This document shows positions 16,289 through 23,570 of a stretch of 64,000 nt of DNA, one piece after another. The position numbers and the translations under genes are program-made. Each line of letters opens with the position of its first letter. Positions within the stretch are counted from its first letter, which is position 1. The notes under the pieces are model-generated. The model had not been told where the DNA came from, did not search any database, and was given only the letters and a program-made list of their open reading frames with translations. This DNA comes from Acetobacter sp. (GTDB taxonomy: Bacteria > Pseudomonadota > Alphaproteobacteria > RF32 > CAG-239): NCBI GenBank assembly GCA_023665325.1, contig JAMPED010000004.1, positions 44,447 to 108,446 on the forward strand. The letters run 5' to 3'.

Positions 16289-16994
16289 AGCCCCATTCGC
16301 AGGTGTTTACCACCATATTAACGCGCCTACAATTAGCGATGAAGATTTCTTTGCAAAAAATCGTAAACGCAAGCTTATCGTGCCAACTCGTTGGGACAAT
16401 AAGCCAAGGGACAAAAGCAAGTATGATGCGTATCGAGCATTGCCTCTAGCTTATTTAAGTAACGCAGACTGGGCGTACAAGCGTAAGTTAGACGGCGAAA
16501 ACCAGCGTGTGTTCTGGGATGGTGAGCAAGCACGCTGGAACGGCAAGTCAGACAACTATACTTGCTCTACCGAATGGGAAGAATACATGAACTCCACCTT
16601 TATTGAAGAAATTTTTGAAGAAAAGTTTTCTCGCGAAGCAAAAGTATTTCTTTTTGGTGAACGCATGGGTAAAAAGGTGCAGACTAACGAGCTGGGGCTA
16701 GACCATGCAGAGTTTGTACTATTTGACGTTGTAGTTAATGGCGTGTTCTTAGGTCAAGATGCAATTAACGAAATCGCGCACGCTTTTGGTATCCACTCTT
16801 GTTTTGATTTTATGCAAGGTGGGGATATGATGTATGTAGATACGCTCGAAAAGCTTATTGAACGCTGCGCGGACGGTGAATTCAAAGACTGGGAGGGTAT
16901 CGTTGCAACTCCACAAGTTGAACTGTTTGATGGATATGGTACGCGCATTATTACCAAGATTAAAACCTGCGACTACTATGTGGAAGCAAAATAG
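16275..16994 (+). CDS. RNA ligase, Rnl2/PF09414-like
   Basis: 239 residues with all nucleotidyltransferase motifs: I KRKLDGEN at about 68-75, III FLFGERMG at about 125-132, IIIa EFVLFDVV at about 146-153, IV WEGIVATP at about 206-213, V TKIKTCDYY at about 226-234. This is the compact Rnl2 type that seals nicks in duplex RNA, distinct from the Rnl1-like enzyme at 13109. Together with Pnkp it would repair cut tRNA. Confidence 0.85.
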   Translation: MKTTKAPFAGVYHHINAPTISDEDFFAKNRKRKLIVPTRWDNKPRDKSKYDAYRALPLAYLSNADWAYKRKLDGENQRVFWDGEQARWNGKSDNYTCSTEWEEYMNSTFIEEIFEEKFSREAKVFLFGERMGKKVQTNELGLDHAEFVLFDVVVNGVFLGQDAINEIAHAFGIHSCFDFMQGGDMMYVDTLEKLIERCADGEFKDWEGIVATPQVELFDGYGTRIITKIKTCDYYVEAK

Positions 16995-17238
16995 CTTTGA
17001 AGTGCTATTTGGCAACAAGTGGATAGAGTTTAACATTTCCAATAAGTCCACTAGCAACTCGCGTTATGATATTAGAGTTAGCCATGCAGACAATTTTCCA
17101 GCGTTAGTCCAAGCTTGTGTTGCACAACTGACTCGCAACTGTGCGTATTACACCCACTTGCCTGATGACTGTTTAGACAAAAAAGCGAGAAAGCTAAAAA
17201 AAGCTTATCTCGCTTGTGGCATTTTCCGCGTTGCTTAA
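16978..17238 (+). CDS. Unknown small protein
   Basis: 86 residues from ATG 16978, overlapping the ligase stop; no clear ribosome site, so translational coupling is likely. C terminus is Lys-rich (KKARKLKKAYLACG). Ends in an inverted repeat. Confidence 0.55.
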   Translation: MWKQNSFEVLFGNKWIEFNISNKSTSNSRYDIRVSHADNFPALVQACVAQLTRNCAYYTHLPDDCLDKKARKLKKAYLACGIFRVA

Positions 17239-17266
17239 ACGTCTAAAGTGGAGTTTAGCGTTTAAG
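17234..17266 (+). other. Inverted repeat over a stop codon
   Basis: CTTAAACG-T-CTAAA, 6 nt, TTTAG-CGTTTAAG: a 13-bp stem with one bulge, without a T run. RNA-stabilising hairpin or weak terminator. Confidence 0.4.
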
Positions 17267-17319
17267 ATTAGCAGAGACACGGGCTGTCGCCCAAGCCACA
17301 CTTCTATTATATATCATAA

Positions 17320-17350
17320 AAAAGAGGCGGTCAAGCGACCGCCCTTTTTG
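17320..17350 (+). terminator. Bidirectional terminator between convergent genes
   Basis: GGCGGTC-AAGC-GACCGCC (17326-17343) with CTTTTT to the right and AAAAAAGA to the left, so it works on both strands. Confidence 0.85.
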
Positions 17351-17351
17351 T

Positions 17352-17555
17352 TTAACTATGAAAGATAATGGTGTGTTCGGGGTAGGCTTCAAAAACATTG
17401 ATGATGCTTTGAGCCTTGGCTTTGTCGTCCGTAATGACCGACATAGAAACAACCTCGCCAATTTCAGAGTATCCATGAGCATGAGTGCGAACCCAAGCCA
17501 TAAACGCTTTGCGCTCTTCGGGGTTCTCAATGCGAGCATTGACTTCCACTTTCAT
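17352..17555 (-). CDS. Unknown small protein
   Basis: 67 residues from ATG 17555, which has AGGGG seven bases upstream (an ATG 18 bases earlier lacks one). Beta/alpha pattern, KVEVNARI ... EVVSMSVIT ... HTIIFHS, a small ferredoxin-like fold perhaps. Unknown function. Confidence 0.6.
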   Translation of the reverse strand: MKVEVNARIENPEERKAFMAWVRTHAHGYSEIGEVVSMSVITDDKAKAQSIINVFEAYPEHTIIFHS

Positions 17556-17556
17556 A

Positions 17557-17964
17557 CTAATAGCCCCTTTCATAATACTTACGGATAATATCGCGCTGCC
17601 ATTTTAACACTTCCACCGTAGCAGGACATTTGCCTTGCCACATTTCAATAAGGAAATCTAACCGTGCCTCAGCTTTATCATGCCGAATGTCAATTAAGCC
17701 CTCATTTTCGCGGCGGATAAGCTCCAAATATGCTTTGCGGCACATCTTGCCATCGGGGGTTGGAATGTCGTGAATCTTTGCGTGAATCTCGCTGTGAAGC
17801 GTAAACTGCGGCATATACACACCCATATATGGATGCTGCCTCAAGCGCCGCGCATACCCCTGCTTCCAGTGCTTAGCCTGATATAACAGATGATGAAAGT
17901 CGCGCGCTTTTGGGCTAATATGCTTTTGTTTACGGCATTTATTGGATTTCTTACCCTTTTTCAT
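17557..17964 (-). CDS. Unknown basic protein
   Basis: 135 residues from ATG 17964 (GAGGTG at proper spacing). A longer form from ATG 18012 is possible, since TATAAT lies only four bases before it. Very basic N terminus (KKGKKSNKCRKQKH), then a helical body rich in W, H and R. Likely nucleic-acid-binding; no family recognised. Confidence 0.6.
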   Translation of the reverse strand: MKKGKKSNKCRKQKHISPKARDFHHLLYQAKHWKQGYARRLRQHPYMGVYMPQFTLHSEIHAKIHDIPTPDGKMCRKAYLELIRRENEGLIDIRHDKAEARLDFLIEMWQGKCPATVEVLKWQRDIIRKYYERGY

Positions 17965-18065
17965 AACAAGCACCTCGCTTTCTAAAGAGCAACCGTTGTT
18001 TTGTAGGTACATTTTTATTATACTCCTACTCACACAGAAAAATGCAAAATTCTTACGTTATAGTC

Positions 18066-18093
18066 TTGACATTAGTATTTGGCGTGCTATAAT
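18066..18093 (+). promoter_or_regulatory. Promoter of RNA locus 1
   Basis: TTGACA (18066-18071), 16 bp, TATAAT (18088-18093) with TGC extension; drives the tRNA-like RNA and tRNAs that follow. Confidence 0.85.
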
Positions 18094-18123
18094 AGAATTG
18101 CGCACTGGCACACAAAAAAGAGG

Positions 18124-18316
18124 GAGTGACAGTAGTAATCCTGCCCCGCCCAAGAACCTGCCACGCCGGCATTGTGGCAGAAAGCCGGAACCGGAGTGCG
18201 AGCCGTATGGGGATAAACAGCTTAGACTAATGACGAATATACTAGCGAAAACTGCTACAAACCAAAGCTAGGAGTACTCATTAAGGACGAGGGGGCAGTA
18301 CCCTCTATCTCCACCA
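18124..18316 (+). ncRNA. tRNA-like RNA with large insert and CCA end, about 193 nt
   Basis: 3' end has tRNA geometry: GAGGG-GGCAGTA-CCCTC (T arm, 7-nt loop), TATCTCC, A, CCA (18289-18316). The best 5' partner is GGAGTGA at 18124-18130 (five of seven pairs). Inside are CTGCCAC/GTGGCAG (18158-18180) whose loop can pair with GCCGG at 18184 (pseudoknot) and no normal anticodon arm. Could be a minimal tmRNA-like RNA; a convincing tag reading frame is not visible. Confidence 0.45.
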
Positions 18317-18329
18317 AATTTAACAACAT

Positions 18330-18404
18330 GGGGGTTTAGTATAACGGCTATTACACCGCTTTTGCAAAGCGGAAAAAAGAGTTCGACTCTCTTAACTTCC
18401 ACCA
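18330..18404 (+). tRNA. tRNA-Ala (TGC)
   Basis: Acceptor GGGGGTT/AACTTCC with A-CCA, anticodon arm CCGCT-TTTGCAA-AGCGG, T loop TTCGACT. Confidence 0.85.
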
Positions 18405-18681
18405 AAAAAACAGAAACCTGAAAGCAAACAACAGGACGTTTATCACCCTCTAGCTTCCCTCCGGCTAATCACCGCGATAAGCAAAGCGCAAGCGGCTAGA
18501 AGCCCTAGCCCTAGAACCGTAAAAGTCCAAAATAGCAATACATATCTAGGATAGATGATACCTATCTAGCGGTGAATGAAAAATGATGAAGCTTGTTCCG
18601 TGAGGTAGGGTTGTTATGTTCCCAATATAATAGGTCGCTTGGGTGGCTAGAAAATAACTTTAACAAAGTGCAAGAATATAT
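18405..18681 (+). other. Structured non-coding stretch
   Basis: 277 bases without a gene. Contains GGCTA-GAAGCCC-TAGCC (T-arm-like) and GATAG-ATGATAC-CTATC at 18550-18566 (anticodon-arm-like, GAT), but no complete cloverleaf. Probably part of the RNA locus transcript. Confidence 0.35.
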
Positions 18682-18757
18682 GGCTCGGTAGTGTAAAGGT
18701 TAGCATACCAGATTGTCAATCTGGAGGTTGGGGTTCGATTTCCCCATCGGGTCGCCA
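18682..18757 (+). tRNA. tRNA-Asp (GTC)
   Basis: Anticodon arm CAGAT-TGTCAAT-CTG region with GTC; T stem TGGGG/CCCCA with an 8-nt loop TTCGATTT; acceptor has three wobble pairs; encoded CCA. Confidence 0.75.
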
Positions 18758-18762
18758 AATAT

Positions 18763-18834
18763 AGCTGGGTTAAAAAGTAAGCTGTTCGCTAATACCGAAC
18801 GCATTAGTAGGTGCAAATCCTGCCCGAGCAACCA
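18763..18834 (+). tRNA. tRNA-like, apparent anticodon AAT
   Basis: Anticodon arm GTTCG-CTAATAC-CGAAC, T arm GTAGG-TGCAAAT-CCTGC, A-CCA end. Acceptor pairs only five of seven and the D arm is degenerate, so identity (Ile) and function are uncertain. Confidence 0.45.
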
Positions 18835-18981
18835 GGGGTGTGTCATTCCCCTTTAACAAATAGCCCATAGTTTTATTAGTTTTGACGGACGAACAACTAA
18901 TCCTCCCGCAAGTGACGAGGACTTGCCAAGTTTGGCTAGTTTGAAAGCACTAGGTGACGAGGACTTGTAAAAACCTCGCTT
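18835..18981 (+). other. Hairpins and a 14-nt direct repeat between tRNAs
   Basis: AGGGG/CCCCT hairpin at the start; ATTAG/CTAAT hairpin near 18875-18900; GTGACGAGGACTTG repeated at 18912 and 18954 (42 bp apart), the first copy forming GCAAGT-GACGAGG-ACTTGC. Confidence 0.4.
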
Positions 18982-19059
18982 GTTCGGTTCGTCTAGCCTG
19001 GTCTAGGACACCACCCTTTCACGGTGGTAACGCCGGTTCAAATCCGACACCGAATACCA
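18982..19059 (+). tRNA. tRNA-Glu (TTC)
   Basis: Acceptor GTTCGGT/ACCGAAT, anticodon arm CCACC-CTTTCAC-GGTGG, T loop TTCAAAT, A-CCA. Confidence 0.85.
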
Positions 19060-19060
19060 T

Positions 19061-19134
19061 AGGGGAGTAAGCTAATAGTAAACTCTGCGTCTTATACACG
19101 CATGTCGGTGGAGCGTAACCACCCTCCCCCACCA
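19061..19134 (+). tRNA. tRNA-Ile (TAT), divergent T loop
   Basis: Anticodon arm TGCGT-CTTATAC-ACGCA; T arm GGTGG-AGCGTAA-CCACC; acceptor GGGGAG/CTCCCC with an A-C mismatch at 1-72; A-CCA. D loop lacks the GG pair. Confidence 0.7.
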
Positions 19135-19154
19135 CATTAAGAAATTATTTTAGG

Positions 19155-19268
19155 CAATTTGATAGCCACACGGCGAGTTCGCAAGAGAGCAAACCAGTTA
19201 GCAGGCGGTGCAACTCCGCCCTTGTCGTGAATAAGATGACCTAGGTTCAGTCTTATAGTGCCAAATTG
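19155..19268 (+). ncRNA. Three-way-junction RNA with tRNA-like T arm
   Basis: Outer helix CAATTTG (19155-19161)/CAAATTG (19262-19268), inner nine-bp helix CACGGCGAG/CTTGTCGTG (19169-19177/19221-19229) containing GGCGG-TGCAACT-CCGCC, and a third hairpin ATAAGA/TCTTAT (19231-19256). Not a standard tRNA. Confidence 0.4.
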
Positions 19269-19308
19269 TATTAGGATAAAAGGTAGCCGATTGCAACGCC
19301 TACCTTAT

Positions 19309-19382
19309 CGGGAATTAGGCTAATAGTAAACCATCGCTCTGATACAGCGAAGTCCGAGGAGCGTAACCTCGATTCCCGACCA
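19309..19382 (+). tRNA. tRNA-Ile (GAT), divergent T loop
   Basis: Perfect acceptor CGGGAAT/ATTCCCG, anticodon arm TCGCT-CTGATAC-AGCGA, T arm CGAGG-AGCGTAA-CCTCG, A-CCA. D and T loops are nearly identical to the TAT tRNA at 19061. Confidence 0.75.
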
Positions 19383-19470
19383 TTAACATATTGGTAATTA
19401 GTATGCTAGCCGAAGCAGACTGGGGCAGGGGTTGCCACTTTGAAACACAAGTTAACCACCTCGGCAGTTC

Positions 19471-19620
19471 TTTTATAAAAAAGTAAGTAGAATTAAAGTA
19501 ATCGACCGTAACGAGGTGTTGAATTGGTCTCAGTTCCGACCTGTAAAGGACATCCAGACCGTCTGGGTTATAAAAGGTGGACTTAATTGAGAGATACTTT
19601 CTACTTACTTTTTTATAAAA
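19471..19620 (+). repeat. 22-bp perfect inverted repeat around 106 bases
   Basis: 19471-19492 is the exact reverse complement of 19599-19620 (arm core AAAAAAGTAAGTAGAA). Interior holds CCAGAC/GTCTGG and other hairpins, no gene. Ends six bases before the next promoter. Confidence 0.6.
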
Positions 19621-19625
19621 AAGCA

Positions 19626-19654
19626 TTGACATTATTATTTATTCTGCTTATAAT
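19626..19654 (+). promoter_or_regulatory. Consensus promoter of small RNA 1
   Basis: TTGACA (19626-19631), 17 bp, TATAAT (19649-19654). Confidence 0.9.
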
Positions 19655-19660
19655 TAAACT

Positions 19661-19866
19661 GTACACCACGAAAAGGAGCATAGCACTACGTTCCTGTGGA
19701 GCAGCACAGTTAACTTGTTCTGTGTGAAGAGTACCGGTAGTGTTGGCGATAGGCTTAGCGAGCCTGCTAAAATGTCTGAATTATGCAGAGGCATTAGGTA
19801 GCTCCTGAATGTGCCTGCTTACAGGTTTTACATACCCCCAGCCATAGGAACGAGGGGTATTTTTTA
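19661..19866 (+). ncRNA. Small structured RNA 1, about 205 nt
   Basis: Consensus promoter at one end and terminator ATACCCC/GGGGTAT plus TTTTTT (19832-19866) at the other. Internal hairpins: CACAG/CTGTG, AGGCT-TAGCG-AGCCT, and GCAGAGGCA pairing with TGCCTGC. The only ATG reading frame is nine codons. Class unknown. Confidence 0.7.
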
Positions 19867-19880
19867 TGCGAAAAAAACAC

Positions 19881-19909
19881 TTGCATTTTCAAAATGCTAG
19901 TGCTACAAT
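19881..19909 (+). promoter_or_regulatory. Promoter of small RNA 2
   Basis: TTGCAT (19881-19886), 17 bp, TGC-TACAAT (19904-19909). Confidence 0.75.
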
Positions 19910-19915
19910 TAAAGT

Positions 19916-20100
19916 ATGCAATATAGTTTAGCCGAAAAGTATATTGCAAGCACCAAAAATAACTCACATTCATAGATAAAAATAAACACTTGTAAAATAC
20001 ATGACCTTCTTGTAGGGTAGCTCAACATTGTTAAGTCGCCATCTTAACTTCCTTTCTGCCCTACATTCTTATAAAACCCAGTTTTCCCGCTGGGTTTTTG
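19916..20100 (+). ncRNA. Small structured RNA 2, about 185 nt
   Basis: 5'-terminal hairpin TGCAATATA/TATATTGCA (19917-19948), a central TGTAGGG/CCCTACA helix that begins like a tRNA (TGTAGGG-TA-GCTCA) and encloses GTTAAG-TCGCCAT-CTTAAC but has no T arm, then terminator AAACCCAG/CTGGGTTT-TT. No coding potential. Confidence 0.65.
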
Positions 20101-20103
20101 TGT

Positions 20104-20109
20104 TATAAT
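20104..20109 (+). promoter_or_regulatory. Extended -10 of small RNA 3
   Basis: TGT-TATAAT directly after the previous terminator; no good -35. Confidence 0.5.
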
Positions 20110-20115
20110 AACTCT

Positions 20116-20252
20116 GCAGCCCAGGACTGGGACATCCCAGTCGCTGTTAGCTCCTGTTATGTCGGATGCCTAACTGGGTCTGCTTCCTTAGCATACTGGC
20201 GCAGACATAACCCCACTATGCTTAGAAAATAGCGCATTTCGCGCTATTTTTC
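20116..20252 (+). ncRNA. Small structured RNA 3, about 135 nt
   Basis: GACTGGG-ACAT-CCCAGTC hairpin, GTTATGTC/GACATAAC helix around GTCTGC/GCAGAC, and terminator AAATAGCGC-ATTTC-GCGCTATTT plus TT (20227-20251). No coding potential. Third unit of a tandem of independent RNA genes. Confidence 0.65.
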
Positions 20253-20327
20253 GTTTAATAGTATAGTTTACTACATTTAATAAAACAATAGGCTTATAGC
20301 GCGAAATAAAGCGTTATACGCTAGGTT

Positions 20328-21842
20328 TTACTTAAAGTTAAAACTTGCTATCCCCGGATAGCTGCGCATCATTTGGCTCATGCTTGGAGCGGCACGATTT
20401 GTGCCTCCAGCATAGACACGAGAAATAGTCTTCTGTTCTGGTAGTTCTAGTGCAGACCCCATTGGATAAGTAGCAATAGCAAAGGAATCCGCAAGGTCGG
20501 GAGAGCAGCCTAATACCTGTTTTATCATCTTTTTAGCAATAACTTTTGGTTTCTCGCCTTGCATCTCGTACTCATGTGGAGCAAGTTGTTCGCGCAACAT
20601 TGGCACATCAACATATGACTGGTCGTTAAGAATTTTAATTTTGCCCTCTGTCATTAGCTGATTAAGAGAGTAGTACATATTGGAGCGTGTCTGCGTCTTC
20701 GCTGAATACTCAGTTACACGCCAACCAGCCTTACGTAAAAAGTCACGTGCTGAAGCCCCAACGCCGTTGGTTTCAATACAAATACGCTTTGCATCCTTGT
20801 TGGTTAATCCGAGTTTCTTAGCCTTACGAATCACGCGTTTTGCTACCTCCTCGCCAATAGCAATCTCTTGATTAGATTTTAAGTAATGTAAATTAAACTT
20901 CTCTTGTTCAATTAGCACACCGCCACGCAAAACGGAAATGACATTAGAATCAGCGCCAACATCAGCCACGTCAACACCAATACGAATATCTGCTTTTTCC
21001 AATACACTTTGTTCATCATCAAGCTCCTCTTTGCTCATATATAAAATTACTTCGTCTAATAGCTCACCGGGGAATAACATGCGCTCGTTGTCTGCGAAGT
21101 CCCAGTTACCATCCAATAGACGTTTACGCTGACGGCTTGGCATTTGCCGTAGAGTATTGATATAGTTTCGGTCAATGAACGGGTTGTCCATAACAGAAAT
21201 ACGCAAAAATGCACGATACGCTGGAACTACTTGACTGTTAACAATAACATCACCGATACGCCACTTCTGAAAGTTGCCGCCACCCAGCTTCTTATATGGG
21301 TTATAATACTCGTTGCGCAAAAAGTTGACTGCTGGGTTACACGATAGGACAAGCTTTGGTGTTAAATGATATTGTTTAGTAGCAGTTCCACGACCTAAAC
21401 GAGAACGTAATACGTCCTTAGCTTGCAATGTAATCTCACCTGCCTCATCTATAAACGCCCAGTCAAACTCCAACGAACCAAAGCGAGCGAAATCTGGGTC
21501 GGACGGCAGGTTATCAAGCTCTATCATAGTGACCTTGCTACCGTTTTTGTAGATAATTTCGTTGTCTAGAGTAGAATAACGAAAGTCTGTTTTGCCGATG
21601 CCTACTGCTGGGTGAACCTTGCTGACTAGAGTTGCAACGGTTGACTGACGCAACGCTTTAAGCGTTTTACGCCCTAAAGCAATGTGTATTCCAGGATAGA
21701 TATGCGCGAACATTGCAATACCTAGCGCCATGCTAAATGTTTTAGACCCACCAGCCGAACCACCAATTAAGAGGTCCAAAATTTGTGGGTCGTGCATTAA
21801 ATTGATATATTCTTGCTGCTTTTCGCTTAATTGTATTTTCAT
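20328..21842 (-). CDS. terL: Large terminase subunit
   Basis: DNA-packaging motor ATPase and nuclease, 504 residues. Walker A GGSAGGSKTF at about 27-36, Walker B FDWAFIDEAGE at about 126-136, C-terminal RNase H-like nuclease with GVDVADVGADSN at about 292-303 and later acidic residues (CIETNGVG, DLADSFAIA). Normal length for TerL. Upstream gene overlaps by four bases. Confidence 0.95.
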   Translation of the reverse strand: MKIQLSEKQQEYINLMHDPQILDLLIGGSAGGSKTFSMALGIAMFAHIYPGIHIALGRKTLKALRQSTVATLVSKVHPAVGIGKTDFRYSTLDNEIIYKNGSKVTMIELDNLPSDPDFARFGSLEFDWAFIDEAGEITLQAKDVLRSRLGRGTATKQYHLTPKLVLSCNPAVNFLRNEYYNPYKKLGGGNFQKWRIGDVIVNSQVVPAYRAFLRISVMDNPFIDRNYINTLRQMPSRQRKRLLDGNWDFADNERMLFPGELLDEVILYMSKEELDDEQSVLEKADIRIGVDVADVGADSNVISVLRGGVLIEQEKFNLHYLKSNQEIAIGEEVAKRVIRKAKKLGLTNKDAKRICIETNGVGASARDFLRKAGWRVTEYSAKTQTRSNMYYSLNQLMTEGKIKILNDQSYVDVPMLREQLAPHEYEMQGEKPKVIAKKMIKQVLGCSPDLADSFAIATYPMGSALELPEQKTISRVYAGGTNRAAPSMSQMMRSYPGIASFNFK

Positions 21843-22279
21843 AGAAACTTTCTTGCTACCTCTGTTGACTTTTCAATAGTCCATCGTTCGTTGTCCACAA
21901 CAAACTGTGACTGGCAGCCTATCCATTCATAGACTGAAGATGGTTGTCCGGGCAATTTATAGGCTCGTATATAGCCTAATATTTTTAACGTTCTAACCAT
22001 CGTTTGAACCTTTGAATAAGTGACACCGTTATGGGAGAGAATTGCGCCTAATGCGTCATAAGTAAGTGTGCAACGGCTCATAGAAAAGAAGATAGCTCCC
22101 AATAGTTTTTCTTGTGCGCTTAACCGGTCATCTAGCGCAAGTTCTAATGGCATACGAAGTTGGTCGCTAGAAAAATACACACCCTTTGCCCAACGTTCAC
22201 GTGCTTGTCTAATTTTTACGCTAAACTGACCCGTCTTGCTCAGCTTGTTTCTGTTCTTGTCTAAGGAAATATTTTTCAT
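21839..22279 (-). CDS. Winged-helix DNA-binding protein next to terL
   Basis: 146 residues; residues 50-125 (LSAQEKLLGAIFFSMSRCTL ... SKVQTMVRTLKILGYIRAY) look like a replication-initiator-type winged helix (HTH_36-like). ATGA overlap with terL suggests a packaging role such as DNA recognition, but a regulator is equally possible. Confidence 0.6.
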   Translation of the reverse strand: MKNISLDKNRNKLSKTGQFSVKIRQARERWAKGVYFSSDQLRMPLELALDDRLSAQEKLLGAIFFSMSRCTLTYDALGAILSHNGVTYSKVQTMVRTLKILGYIRAYKLPGQPSSVYEWIGCQSQFVVDNERWTIEKSTEVARKFL

Positions 22280-22700
22280 ATAGTAAAAACCATTCTTCTG
22301 TTAGCATATCAATATCTTCTTGTCGCACCGTTACAGCTTCACGTGCCAATGTCTTCCACCCGCAAGACCGCTTGAAAAGTTTTTGCGCTTGTTCTGGCGT
22401 TGCGTCATGTGGAATTTTATGCCCTTGATATTTGCGTAAGAAGAGCGACCTGAACGCTGCCACTCTACGTACCATTTCTAGATATTTGTCTCTATCGGTT
22501 TTTTCGTAGAGAATACGAGCCATGCGGTTCACTTCCAGCTGTGTGGGGTCCCAGTCTAAATAGAATTTTTCAAAAAACTGCGGATTGTACGGCGGAAACT
22601 CGTCTATCATTTTTCGGACGAGTTCAGGTGGAACTTTAACTTTTTCCGCCGTCAAGTGTTTGCTGTACTCCGGTACTGTCTGACATTTCTCCGGCTCCAT
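22221..22700 (-). CDS. Unknown protein of the terminase operon
   Basis: 159 residues, ATG with AGGAG seven bases upstream; overlaps both neighbours. Helical, aromatic N-terminal half (PPYNPQFFEKFYLDWDP). No family recognised. Confidence 0.6.
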   Translation of the reverse strand: MEPEKCQTVPEYSKHLTAEKVKVPPELVRKMIDEFPPYNPQFFEKFYLDWDPTQLEVNRMARILYEKTDRDKYLEMVRRVAAFRSLFLRKYQGHKIPHDATPEQAQKLFKRSCGWKTLAREAVTVRQEDIDMLTEEWFLLYEKYFLRQEQKQAEQDGSV

Positions 22701-23043
22701 CAGGCAACTCCTCCATTATATCTGCTTCTACAAAATTGGGCTTGACAACTTCAATCTCAAATTTGCGGTCTTGATAGAAATTAGACACATCTACTTGTAG
22801 CTTATCGCCATAGCCATATTTGGCTAGGAACCCTGCCGCAGACGTATCTCCACCCATAGCCTTTAATAATTGTGCCATAACAATAGCGTTCATACCATTT
22901 TTCTTACTTAAAAATGGAAAATAAGGTGGGCGATTCTTTTCGGGCAAAGAATTAACAATGTCTTCAAGCATCTTGTCATCATGGAGTAAGTCGCGAATCG
23001 TATTCGCCATTGCTACCGCGTCATCGTACGAATCGTGTTGCAT
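22636..23043 (-). CDS. Candidate small terminase subunit
   Basis: 135 residues. The segment NAIVMAQLLKAMGGDTSAAGFLAKYGYGDKL resembles the conserved helical part of small terminases (A-x-LLKAM-x-GD-x2-A). First of four overlapping genes leading to terL, the usual TerS position. TAGGAGA precedes the ATG. Assignment inferred. Confidence 0.5.
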   Translation of the reverse strand: MQHDSYDDAVAMANTIRDLLHDDKMLEDIVNSLPEKNRPPYFPFLSKKNGMNAIVMAQLLKAMGGDTSAAGFLAKYGYGDKLQVDVSNFYQDRKFEIEVVKPNFVEADIMEELPDGAGEMSDSTGVQQTLDGGKS

Positions 23044-23250
23044 TTATTTGTCTCCTAAAATGTTTATTTGTTGCTTTTTCTTTTTAGTTACATTCTCGTA
23101 ATACCACTTTTGGTATGCGCGAATTTTTTCGCGTGTTGCAGGCTTCATCTTGTTTTTACGGTACTTGGCACAAGTTTCGCGGTGTTCTGCGCGATGTTCT
23201 GCCGCGTATTTTCTGTGGTACGCATTATATTTTTCTCTGTTTCTAGCCAT
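23044..23250 (-). CDS. Small very basic protein
   Basis: 68 residues, over one third K/R/H, with repeated YHRKYAAEHR-like units; similar to small phage HNH-like or DNA-binding tails but lacking a clear motif. No strong ribosome site. Ends one base before the next start. Confidence 0.5.
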   Translation of the reverse strand: MARNREKYNAYHRKYAAEHRAEHRETCAKYRKNKMKPATREKIRAYQKWYYENVTKKKKQQINILGDK

Positions 23251-23300
23251 AGTTGTTTACGATTTTTTCAATACTATAACAATTATATCATAATATGTGT

Positions 23301-23306
23301 TATAGT
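23301..23306 (+). promoter_or_regulatory. Extended -10 of a leaderless gene
   Basis: TGT-TATAGT, six bases, ATG 23313. Confidence 0.55.
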
Positions 23307-23312
23307 ATTACT

Positions 23313-23570
23313 ATGGACGACAAAATAAAAGCCAAAGTAAAATGTATTTGTGGAGCATGTGGGCATGACCCATATGATACAAAATGTGCTTATAATAAAA
23401 TCTTGGCAGCTAAAGAACCTGCCGAGGCGCAATATGAGGCTGTTATAAAAGTCATAGAAAGTGTGATAAAATCTAATACAAAGACACCTACAAAAACGAA
23501 AGGAAATAAAAATGCAGGAAGCAGAAGTCGTACCAGCAGTACCAAGCGTCGCACCAGCGCCAAACGCTGA
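23313..23570 (+). CDS. Unknown protein with N-terminal cysteine motif, leaderless
   Basis: 85 residues; CICGACGHDPYDTKC at about 11-25 may bind zinc; the C terminus is a K/R/S/T-rich tail. The ATG lies six bases after TATAGT. Divergent from the terminase operon and first of seven overlapping small genes. Confidence 0.6.
   Translation: MDDKIKAKVKCICGACGHDPYDTKCAYNKILAAKEPAEAQYEAVIKVIESVIKSNTKTPTKTKGNKNAGSRSRTSSTKRRTSAKR

Noticed and set aside
18199..18240. Resemblance of GAGCCGTATG to group II intron domain V
   Set aside because: The complementary strand of domain V and any intron-encoded protein are missing.
17942..18271. 109-codon plus-strand frame across the RNA locus promoter
   Set aside because: It runs through a consensus promoter and the structured RNA; composition is not protein-like.
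18200..18275. tmRNA tag reading frame in the 193-nt RNA
   Set aside because: Codons near AATGACGAATAT look tag-like, but the frame has no stop at a sensible place and does not end in an ALAA-like signal; only a tRNA-like end is supported.
19471..19620. MITE or insertion sequence for the 22-bp inverted repeat
   Set aside because: No target-site duplication and no second copy in the window; kept as a structural element instead.
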